DNA of 51,453 nucleotides from NCBI GenBank assembly GCA_030267965.1, contig BRYA01000006.1, positions 4,299 to 55,751 of the forward strand, read 5' to 3'. Below the pieces are notes generated by a model, which had not been told where the DNA came from, ran no database searches, and worked only from the letters and a program-made list of their open reading frames with translations. Within the stretch, counting starts at the first letter, position 1. Each line of letters starts with the position of its first letter. Below, piece after piece: positions 25,501 to 30,932 of the stretch. Made by a program: the position numbers and the translations under genes. Source of the DNA: Triparma columacea (lineage: Eukaryota; Sar; Bolidophyceae; Parmales; Triparmaceae).

Positions 25501-26950
25501 CACGTTAACTCTGCGCGCTTCGCGCGTCCCTAACCCTACTCCACTTATAACTCTGCCCTTACAGCCTCCCTCTCTCTCACCTCTCTGGTAGTAACCTTGA
25601 CAGCAACGTTCGCGTTGCCTTTGCAGAAGTAGTCTAGATTTCCCGTCGAGGTTACGCAGTTGGAATCTATACCTATATGAGAACCCGATAATGTTACAAA
25701 GACGGGGAGGGGAGGCAAAGGCTTAAAAGGTTGAGAGGAACGGTGGGAGGGGGAGCGGGGTGGGGGGGGGGGGGGTGGGGGTGAGGAGTAGAAGGTGTGT
25801 GTGATAATGTGAGAGTAGCATGGGTGTGGTCTAACATTTCGATAATCGTGTTCCCGTCCTTATCGTCCTGTTTTTCGGTGTGTGTTTGGCCTCTCCCCGG
25901 TTTCGTTATTACGCTGTTCCCGTAGCTCTCTCTCTTTCCCTCTTTCTTTAGATTCCCACACACACACTCCCACACACACACTCCCACACCCATTCCCTAA
26001 CCCTACTCCACGTTAACTCTGCTACAGCCACAGCCTCGCGCGTCTCACCATATTGTTGTATAAAGTCGTAGGTTCCCTACCCTCTACACCGTAGATCTCA
26101 GCGTACGGTGTATCGCTGGTGCATGAGTACACACCAGCAACGGGTTTGCAACTGAGGAACTGGAGCCATAAGGCTACCATGCTTTTCTGCCATTCACCGT
26201 CAGGGTCAAACTGAGGGTTTTGGAGGGGGTTGTGGGGTAAGGGGGGTAAGGGGGGTAAGGGGGGTAAGGAGGGTAAGGGGTGGTAAGTGGGGGTAAGGGG
26301 TGGTAAGGTTGGGTAAGGGGTGGTTGAACCTCTCTCCCCCCCCCCCACACACACACTCTTTCTCTTACCGTGTGGTATAAACTCTGCGTATCACAAACGA
26401 TCTTCCTAGGCCCCCCGCAGTCGACCGTGCAGGCACCCTCGATTACGTCGCAGGGAGCGGTTGATAGGAGGGCTAGGGAAGGAGATGATTTTACGTGAGG
26501 GAGAAGACGAGTGGCTGAGGTTATAGACATTACAACCTGTTGGGGTGGGGGGGGAGGGTAAACGCAGATTTTCAGAGGGGCGGGGGAGAAGTTTTGAGTT
26601 AGTCGACTCTTGGCTTGGTGTTATATTCCCCCCCCACCACCTCCCCCCCCCCCTTCCTTGTAGTTTAGTAAACTCACGCTATTGCTTCCCCCATAAGTGT
26701 CCGTCGCAAACCCATCACCTCTAATATGTACGTGCGTGCCCCCCGTAGCAGTGCCTACATTAGGGTAAACATCCGTGACTACGATTCCCTGTTTTCCTAC
26801 CATGGCTGCTTCGGAGACTTGGGCGGTTTGGGTGAATGCTACGCCACCGATGTTGTTGAAGGAACCGACGTTTGCGGTTGTTACGGTACTTGATGTGAGG
26901 GGTAGGACGGACATTATGAGGAATGCTAGAAGCATGATTTTTAAGTACAT
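57..26950 (-). CDS. Giant fibrocystin (PKHD1/PKHD1L1)-like membrane protein, 17 exons, 8041 aa
   Basis: Exons read on the minus strand: 26950-26678, 26536-26369, 26210-26049, 25721-25581, 25299-24868, 24705-24511, 24292-24219, 24104-23459, 23286-23011, 22871-22743, 22590-21497, 21396-21298, 21113-18679, 18515-17394, 17188-8292, 8155-4635, 4518-57. Every intron starts GT and ends AG (13 of 16 donors GTGAG), phases match at every junction, and the summed length is divisible by three, so this is one gene. Start ATG at 26950 opens a hydrophobic signal peptide (residues 1-20). Then come IPT/TIG domains, Cys-rich modules, PA14, galactose-binding-like domains, two G8/beta-helix blocks, a ricin-type trefoil, EGF-like, DUF4215-like and Calx-beta modules, one transmembrane helix (about 7836-7858) and a coiled-coil tail. 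The architecture matches the fibrocystin family, whose members sit on cilia or stereocilia in animals, but this protein is about twice PKHD1L1 length. Expected as a surface or extracellular adhesion protein; function in this organism is inference. Least certain junctions: the exon 3/4 and 9/10 acceptors. Confidence 0.86.
5400..7320 (-). other. Second G8 domain and beta-helix block
   Basis: Residues about 5660-6300. The G8 part has VTIINVWTVILDVTTDILD then VLEIRGTLCSYNGNDVKVT and GSLLIGNSTHPYTGAGITI. The following region holds GGTIFTRPAYKE, GGRGNLEVADNWWHGGYTAV and other short turns of a right-handed helix. PKHD1L1 also carries two G8 domains, each followed by PbH1 repeats, so the order supports the family call. 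Confidence 0.78.
7640..7980 (-). other. Ricin-type beta-trefoil (lectin-like) domain
   Basis: Residues about 5440-5550. The QxW signature appears as TAQQWEFNDDGNLMN followed by a conserved HMCVQ, and a second, weaker repeat has MFPCDDTSFAWARK. This is a sugar-binding fold found in many glycosyltransferases and glycosidases; there is no associated catalytic chain, so it should be read as a lectin module only. Confidence 0.62.
9600..11930 (-). other. IPT, first G8 domain and parallel beta-helix (PbH1) block
   Basis: An IPT (ATTAGGTTVVITGHG) at about residue 4175 leads into a G8 domain at about 4295-4425, with WSARTTWGGDDPPKLGDSVV, VLIYGGYLQF and RLIVGTEEEPF. This matches the G8 eight-glycine beta-strand pattern 'W......P..G..V.I..G..V.LD......L.....G.L.F'. 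After it comes a right-handed beta-helix containing LGKYPIHFHMVG, the conserved 'G+YPIHFH..G' signature of fibrocystins, TMEM2 and CEMIP. In CEMIP and TMEM2 this module is linked to hyaluronan binding or breakdown; whether that applies here is unknown. Confidence 0.85.
12090..13110 (-). other. Two IPT domains followed by an ILEI/FAM3-like segment
   Basis: IPT pair at residues about 3775-3932 (ITDVTPSSGYPGDVVVLKG and ILDVYPKHGSRGGGQPITL). Then, at about 3985-4115, a segment with SFENFINQHEETDIIFFSSA, a central NLLKSCGGSDLF and YMLVGQCNNNLPPGWS. It resembles the ILEI/FAM3 (GG) domain that precedes or follows G8 domains in TMEM2 and CEMIP. Assignment of the second part is by pattern only. Confidence 0.5.
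13290..13670 (-). other. F5/8 type C (discoidin)-like domain
   Basis: Residues about 3588-3715. Recognised by the KAFDGDPSTHWDSC start, a WVLKASLDGTNYDTVDEQD central strand and a YRYFKFEFKRNSA end, which together follow the discoidin pattern 'A.DG...T.W', 'W.L..S.DG..W' and 'RY.R....'. Discoidin domains bind carbohydrate or phospholipid head groups. It is preceded by a Cys-containing linker and followed by two IPT domains. Confidence 0.68.
14215..14330 (-). repeat. Tyr-Ser dipeptide repeat tract in the fibrocystin-like protein
   Basis: Two runs of alternating Ser-Tyr (about 6-8 pairs each, residues about 3370-3407) separated by a short Met-Gly-Glu-Glu-Ile linker. They are encoded by a 6-bp periodic AGCTAC/AGCTAT pattern and sit between a Ser-rich linker and an Arg-rich segment (MLLRRRLLD). 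A microsatellite-like coding expansion; a flexible or cross-linkable linker is possible but not shown. Confidence 0.85.
15150..15720 (-). other. Galactose-binding-like (CBM/DUF642-type) domain
   Basis: Residues about 2905-3095. It reads NLIVNSDYNDNSPSQRWSP, then TYISQTISSLKIGARYRITW and VLLDNEVLF. The 'N..F......W......G......Q.I..L..G..Y.L.W' pattern is that of galactose-binding jelly-roll domains in CBM4/9 and DUF642 proteins. A sugar-binding role on the cell surface is inferred from the fold family. Confidence 0.6.
16120..20030 (-). other. Central IPT/TIG array of the fibrocystin-like protein
   Basis: At least six IPT/TIG domains, each opening with a 'I..I.P..G...GG..VTITG.GF' pattern: near 20010 (ITSIFPTSGAVGDTITITG), 19715 (VDSVFPNDISLYGGAAVTI), 18760 (IYDISPKWGSVMGGTEVTI), 17490 (LSSINPRRGSMFGGNWVSI), 16620 (VTGLSPRSGFYRKPGGGDK) and 16225 (VLDIWPPEGSSYGGQIVTI). 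Two introns (18516-18678 and 17189-17393) fall right after the 'GSGF' and 'NNFFENE' turns, so exon boundaries track the same position inside consecutive IPT domains. This is the usual ectodomain rod of fibrocystins. Confidence 0.82.
20760..21396 (-). other. PA14 domain of the fibrocystin-like protein
   Basis: Exons 12 and 13 start, residues about 1197-1350. The core pattern GGTVHTGFFVPPQTANYTF, then HSHGVGKVYLSPDG and finally GRAYYFRMEHS, is the typical PA14 beta-barrel sequence: the 'G.F..P..G.Y.F....D....L..DG' signature followed by 'Y.....' and a 'Y.....E' strand. PA14 is a carbohydrate-binding domain found in PKHD1L1, fungal adhesins and bacterial glycosidases. An intron of 184 bp (21114-21297) splits it between VYL and SPDG, which restores the domain only if spliced as described. 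Confidence 0.82.
21497..24104 (-). other. Cysteine-rich extracellular region of the fibrocystin-like protein
   Basis: Exons 8-11, residues about 482-1196. Near residue 660 there is a GCTDxxAxNYNxxAxxEDxSC motif, a small repeat known from secreted proteins of marine bacteria and algae. Exon 9 holds a dense Cys cluster (CSSTSCPLHDMCPAGSYC). Exon 11 has a second cluster with RCCSD, then ARLCTLAELEMGC and GCGFDSQLVWS at about residues 1026-1096, a C-type-lectin-like spacing that I recognise as an algal extracellular module but cannot name with certainty. These are predicted disulphide-stabilised binding modules. Confidence 0.55.
24296..24370 (-). repeat. 11-bp minisatellite abutting a 3' splice site
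   Basis: Six to seven head-to-tail copies of an 11-bp unit (plus strand GCGGAGCGAAA with GTGGAGCGAAA variants). They fill the 3' end of intron 6 of the fibrocystin-like gene. On the transcribed strand the repeat is TTTCGCTCCGC and the last partial copy supplies the acceptor (TTTCGCAG) for exon 7, so the array also acts as the polypyrimidine tract. Confidence 0.88.
25300..25580 (-). repeat. Intron 4 of the fibrocystin-like gene, with a module shared with intron 3
   Basis: Donor GTGAGAGAG at 25580, acceptor TTTCTCCAG at 25300. On the plus strand it contains CCCTAACCCTACTCCACTT, then CCCTAACCCTACTCCACGTT and a (CCCACACACACACT)n tract at about 25428-25487. The same order (ACGTTAACTCTG, CCCTAACCCTACTCCACG, then the CA-rich tract) occurs in the next intron upstream. 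The module sits at the 5' splice-site end of both introns. A C-rich tract precedes the acceptor. Confidence 0.8.
25722..26048 (-). repeat. Intron 3 of the fibrocystin-like gene, with a module shared with intron 4
   Basis: Donor GTGAGACGC at 26048, acceptor TTTTAAG at 25722. Plus-strand 25957-26022 repeats the sequence of intron 4 nearly exactly: (CCCACACACACACT)n, then CATTCCCTAACCCTACTCC and ACGTTAACTCTG. A long G-run block (about 25741-25780 on the plus strand) forms the C-rich pyrimidine tract on the transcript strand. The acceptor is chosen because the frame continues into a GSHIGIDSNC strand. Confidence 0.75.
26211..26368 (-). repeat. Intron 2 with GGGGTAAG tandem repeats
   Basis: Between about 26235 and 26330 the plus strand carries about nine near-repeats of GGGGTAAG / GGGGTAAGGG. 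On the transcribed strand these are CTTACCCC repeats, ending in a pyrimidine tract before the acceptor CCCTCAG. The G-rich strand has many runs of four or more G at short spacing, compatible with G-quadruplex formation (inference). Confidence 0.8.
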
Positions 26951-27443
26951 GGAAACGAAAATAGAGGGAGCCGAAGCTGTTGGGAAGCTTGCAGATGGAT
27001 GAGGGGGGGATGGAGGCGGTTTGAGGGGATAAGATTAGTTCAATCAACTGGATTTACAAACAATATGGAAGCGGGGGTTCCACTTGTTTGTAAATATCAG
27101 AGAAGAATCTCTCTTGAATTGTGACAAGGTTTCGGTCCAGTGTGGATTGACACAACCAAATAAATGCCGGGGTTCTGATTTGAAGCAGTGGAGAACTTAA
27201 GAGTTTAAAGAATCGTGGTAAATGAATCGTGGTAAATGAGAATCGCGGCAATTGGTTATTACGACACGTCACCTAATTTGAAATTAAAAGCGTGCGTCTC
27301 TGATTCATGGATAAAAGGCAGTTTTAGGGAAAAGGGGGGTGGCAACTCTTTGGAACTCATGGGGAATTGACCTGAAATTGAAGGACTTTCATCACTCACT
27401 TTCCATCAAACTCACATCTCAATAATATCTCAATAACTTTCAT
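26951..27443. promoter_or_regulatory. Divergent promoter region between the fibrocystin-like and RlmN-like genes
   Basis: A 493-bp gap between two divergent start codons (26950 minus, 27444 plus). It is more AT-rich than its flanks. It contains a direct repeat GAATCGTGGTAAAT (twice, then a degenerate third copy GAATCGCGGCAATT) at about 27212-27253, followed by CGACACGTCACC, an ACGT-core element of the kind bound by bZIP factors. No clear TATA box was assigned. Regulatory function is inferred from position. Confidence 0.45.
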
Positions 27444-30400
27444 ATGTTACATCAACTAATAACAATAATGTCTATTGTGTGTGTGTGTAGGGCAATTAGA
27501 CTGCCAATTAGAGGTACAATTAGAGGAACACTCACAGCTGCACCTCGAAATCAATTATTTTCTTCATCCATTTCTTCATCAATAACATCATCATATCGTC
27601 AATACACATCATCATCACTATCATCAATATCACCTACATCTCCAACACCCACAACACCCTCATTATCACCGTTTATCCTTTGTAGAATGACACTTTCAGA
27701 ACTACAAGAAATGGCTGAAGGTGAGACTGGAGAGGGTAAAGTATGGACGCGTCTGTTTTGTTGTTGCTCGTTCCGATGAAGAGATAACCCATATGTCGAA
27801 AGAGTTATGATATGCGACGTGCATTTCGGAGACACGCGCAATGATTAAACGCCAGCAACTCTGAATCGGCTGCCAAACAACCATACTGAGGAACAACAAA
27901 CAACAATATCAACCACAAGAAGAACAAAGTGATGACGAAGATGACACTGCATCGCTTGCATTGTCACAACACTAACACGCACGAAACTGTGTCTACACTG
28001 CGCAACTGCTCACATGACTATACAGGAATGGGGGAGAAAAAGTTTAGAGGAAAACAGATACACGACTATATCAGACAACAGGGGATACTCAACGTCGATG
28101 ATATGAAGACTCTACCGAAGGACTTTAGAGAAGGTTAGTTTGGGGGGTTAGTTTGGGGGATAGTTTGGGGAGCCTTTTCGTTGCTGTTTGTTTTTGTTTG
28201 TTCCAAGGATGTAAATATACCACAATTTTCACTTTGATATGATATGCGACGTGCATTTCGGAGACACGCGTAATGATATAACGCCAGTTTTCAAAACGGC
28301 TGCCAAACGACCATACTGAGGAATAAACACATGACAACAACAAGCTGTTGTAGCTTCACACTGTACCTTCCTGTCGAAGAGTCACCTAACACGCACCCTC
28401 CCCTCCTCTCCCTTCCCACACACACATTTGACGATGCAGGTAAGGAAGGAAGGAAAGAAGGAGAGGTATTGCAAAGTCTTTGAGATGTTGAATGTTGTTT
28501 GTTCCGCTGATGTAAATATACCACAAGCAAACAACATCTATGATATGTGACGTGCATTTCGGAGACACGCGCAATAATATAACGCCAGTAACCTGTAAAC
28601 GGCTGCCAAACGACCATACTGAGGAACAAACACATGACAACAACAAGCTGTTGTAGGTTAACACCTGTACCTTCCTGTCGAAGAATCACCTAACACACAA
28701 TGTCACTCGGTATCCGCTATCCCCACTCTCCTCCTACACACACACACACATTCAACGATGCAGGTAAGGAAGGAGAAGGAGAGGTATCACGAAGTTGTTT
28801 GAGATGTTGAATTTTGTTTGTTCCAAGGATGTAAATATACCACAAGAATTCAATGTTTATGATATGCGACGTGCATTTCGGAGACACGCGCAATGATTTA
28901 ACGCCAGTAACCGGCAAATGGCTGCCAAACGACCATACTGAGGAACAAACACATGACAACAACAAGCTGTAGTAGGTTAACACTAGTACCTTCCTGTCGA
29001 AGAGTCACCTAACACACACACACCCCTCCTCTCCCCCCTCACACACACATTTGACGATGCAGGTAAGGAAGGAAGGAAAGAAGTAGAGGTATTGCAATGT
29101 TGCTGGAGATGTTGAATATTGTTTGTTCCGCTGATGTAAATACCACTTAACCGTAGATTTCATATGATATGCGACGTGCATTTCGGAGACACGCGCAATG
29201 ATATAACGCCAGCAATCTGTAAACGGCTGCCAAACGACCATACTGAGGAATAAACACATGACAACAACAAGCCGTAGTAGTAGTGTTTCTTGTCGAAGAG
29301 TCACCTAACACCCATCTTCCCTCCCCCCAATAGTCCTAAAAGCCCAAACAATCCCCACAACCCTCTCCCTAACAGGTCCAACCGCCGGTACCTTAACCTC
29401 AACCGACGGTACAATAAAGCGTTCCTACCTCCTCCCAACAGGCCACACGATAGAGTCCGTGTTAATGCCGTACAAATCACACCACACCGCGTGCATATCG
29501 AGCCAGGTAGGATGCGCGCAAGGGTGCGTGTTCTGCGCGACTGGGCAACAAGGGTTTGGAAGACAGTTGGGGGCGGGGGAAATTGTTGAACAGGTTGCGT
29601 TGTTTGATATTATGCTTAAGAGAAAGGGAGTTAAGAACGGAGTTGGGAATATCGTTTTTATGGGCATGGGGGAACCACTTAGGTAAGTGATTGGAATGTT
29701 GGGGTGGGGACGACGGCGGGGGGGTTACATAAACACGATACACAAACCTTCCTTACACACACTACCTCCTCCCCCCCCTCTCCCTAGTAACTTCAAGAAC
29801 GTGATGTCAGCAGTCTCCATCCTAAACAAAGATTTCGGTATAGGATCCCGTCGTATAACAATCTCAACCGTGGGTATAACCGACAAGATCCGTCGTCTCG
29901 CGGACACCAACTCCCAAGTGGGTCTCGCGGTATCCCTCCATTCATCATCAGACGATAAACGCACCCCCCTCATGCCTGTAAACGGTCGTTACGGTGGTGT
30001 ATCAGGTTTGCTATCCGCCGTAAAGTACTACCAGGACAAAACTAACAGAAGAGTCACGTTCGAATGGGCGGCTATAGCAGGGGAGAACGACTCCGCAAAC
30101 ACCGCTAGGGAGTTAGGGAGAACCCTTAGAGAGAACGGTGTCAGGGCTAAACTATGTCACGTAAACGTTATCCCTTTAAACCCAACCCGTGGATACGGGG
30201 GTAAGAAAGCTGGGGTTGGGAGGGTGGATGAGTTCTGTAATGTGCTGAGGGAGGAGTTTGGGATTGAGGCGACGAGGAGGACTAGGAGGGGGATTGATAT
30301 TGAAGCGGGGTGTGGACAACTTAGTGACGTTATTAAGGAAAGGGGGGGGGGAGAGGAAGGGGTGGGGGGGGGGGGGGAGGAGGGGGTGGGGGAGGAATGG

Positions 30401-30779
30401 GAAGGAGAAGGGGGGAGGGATGTCGACTTTGATTTCNNNNNNNNNNNNNNNNGAGGTTAAGAGAATCATGGACGTTATTGGGGGGGGGGGTTATACTAAA
30501 CCAAAGGTGGGGGAGGAGAAGGAGATTAAGAAGAGGGAAGAGGTTCGAGGAAGAGAGAGTTTGGGGGGTGGGAAGGTTAGAAGTCCCGTCGAGGTCATGA
30601 GTCGAAAGTTAAGGAAGGTTAGGAAGGGGTACAAGAGGGTTTTGGAGTTGGAGGGGGTTAAGGAGAGGGGCGGGAAATTAACTAGGACTCAACATGAGAA
30701 AATCAAGACCAAGAAAGACGTGGAGAGGATTATTGAGGAACTTGAAGAGGAAATAAGGGGCGTTAATGGTGGTTCTTAA
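27444..30779 (+). CDS. rlmN: RlmN-like radical SAM RNA methyltransferase, 4 exons, with C-terminal extension
   Basis: Exons 27444-27720, 28026-28133, 29334-29682 and 29788-30779. The family methylates C2 of adenine (A2503 in 23S rRNA and A37 in some tRNAs). Residues 1-80 are Arg/Ser/Thr-rich and acid-poor, like an organelle transit peptide. Next comes the RlmN N-terminal domain (LQEMAEGMGEKKFRGKQIH), split by intron 1. The radical SAM cluster is CAQGCVFC (Cys189, 193, 196), with GMGEP at 239-243. The two extra catalytic cysteines of RlmN are both present: Cys182 (TACISSQVGC) and Cys420 (IEAGCGQLS). After residue 461 there is a 16-base N gap; the frame on its two sides differs by one, so the gap size or nearby G-runs are misjudged. 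Beyond the gap is a Lys/Glu-rich tail (LSRKLRKVRKG-like, KLTRTQHEKI). Plastid or mitochondrial location is inferred. Confidence 0.88.
27807..27896 (+). repeat. Diverged copy of the introner-like core in intron 1 of the RlmN-like gene
   Basis: The same core as in the four units of intron 2: ATGATATGCGACGTGCATTT, GGAGACACGCGCAATGAT, then GGCTGCCAAACAACCATACT. Intron 1 (27721-28025, donor GTGAGACTGG, acceptor CTATACAG) does not share the CA-rich 3' part or the GTAAGGAAGG start of units 2-4, so only the central part is homologous. Confidence 0.88.
28134..28439 (+). repeat. Introner-like tandem unit 1 (intron 2 of the RlmN-like gene)
   Basis: 306 bp. It starts with the real 5' splice site of exon 2 (GAAG|GTTAGT) and a triplicated GGTTAGTTTGGGG motif. 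It then shares TTGTTCCAAGGATGTAAATA, the conserved core (28239-28350, with a CGACGTG/CACGCG hairpin) and CCTTCCTGTCGAAGAGTCAC with the other units. It ends CACACACATTTGACGATGCAG, a good pyrimidine/CA-rich acceptor, touching the next unit's GTAAGG. Confidence 0.88.
28440..28763 (+). repeat. Introner-like tandem unit 2
   Basis: 324 bp. It begins GTAAGGAAGGAAGG (consensus 5' splice site) directly after the CAG of unit 1 and ends ATTCAACGATGCAG. Core at 28540-28653; it carries T in place of C in the hairpin stem (TGTGACGTG), which still pairs as a U-G wobble. A 30-bp insertion before the CA-tract is unit-specific. Confidence 0.88.
28764..29062 (+). repeat. Introner-like tandem unit 3
   Basis: 299 bp. 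It begins GTAAGGAAGGAGAAGG, has its core at 28859-28970 and ends ATTTGACGATGCAG, touching the GTAAGG of unit 4. It shares TTGTTCCAAGGATGTAAATA with unit 1, whereas units 2 and 4 have GTTCCGCTGATGTAAATA, so the units form two alternating subtypes (1 and 3 versus 2 and 4). Confidence 0.88.
29063..29333 (+). repeat. Introner-like tandem unit 4
   Basis: 271 bp. It begins GTAAGGAAGGAAGG with the core at 29164-29275. It keeps GTCGAAGAGTCACCTAACA, but its 3' end is different: a C-rich tract and AATAG, the acceptor used for exon 3 (phase 1, giving FRE-VLKAQTIPTT). The final acceptor therefore lacks the GATGCAG end seen in units 1-3. Confidence 0.87.
30437..30452. other. Assembly gap (16 N) inside the RlmN-like coding region
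   Basis: Sixteen undetermined bases. The frame before the gap (ending DVDFDF) and the long open frame after it (EVKRIMDV...) do not agree for a 16-base gap; 15 or 18 bases would restore the frame. Runs of 10 and about 14 G just upstream (30343-30378) are another possible source of the offset. Confidence 0.95.
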
Positions 30780-30932
30780 GTTGCATTAAGGAGAGAGAAT
30801 CTGCTTCTTATTTTTTGGCTTTTGAGAGCAGACTCGAGTTCCTTTTTCTGTTGGTATTTACTCTCCCCTTCACCCCCCCACCCCCTGGCTCTCCCCCCTT
30901 GTTTCCTCCTCCGTTTTTTGCTTACACTTCCC

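Larger units (their letters stand above)
24219..26950 (-). other. N-terminal signal peptide and three IPT/TIG-like domains of the fibrocystin-like protein
   Basis: Residues 1-20 are a basic-then-hydrophobic signal peptide (Met-Tyr-Leu-Lys followed by Ile, Leu, Ala and Phe). IPT 1 begins near residue 56 with the strand pattern VVTDVYPNVGTATGGTHV and is interrupted by an intron in the middle of the domain. IPT 2 begins near residue 279 (LDTISPRYGSAGDVFTLTG) and IPT 3 near residue 429 (IEPKVGSKAGGTVVTVQG), finishing with a KIGGAPCTV strand. IPT/TIG domains are immunoglobulin-like folds repeated in fibrocystins and plexins. This part is cut into eight short exons, unlike the rest of the gene. Confidence 0.8.

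Noticed and set aside
25485..25560. Interstitial telomere
   Set aside because: Only one or two CCCTAACCC matches per intron, embedded in a longer shared module and not in a tandem TTAGGG array.
28239..28350. Intronic box C/D or H/ACA snoRNA
   Set aside because: A CTGA is present but no consistent box C with terminal stem, and no conserved ANANNA/ACA pair, could be found across the five copies. The hairpin is reported instead as an element-level structure.
28291..29304. Several 70-130 codon minus-strand reading frames with similar translations in the introner array
   Set aside because: They are similar because the DNA units are similar, they overlap the conserved core and differ in start, end and frame, and the plus-strand intron interpretation explains the spacing and splice sites. 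No sign of coding constraint.
28134..29333. CRISPR-like array
   Set aside because: Units are 270-324 bp with internal variable and conserved segments, in a eukaryotic gene intron; no short direct repeats with unique spacers.
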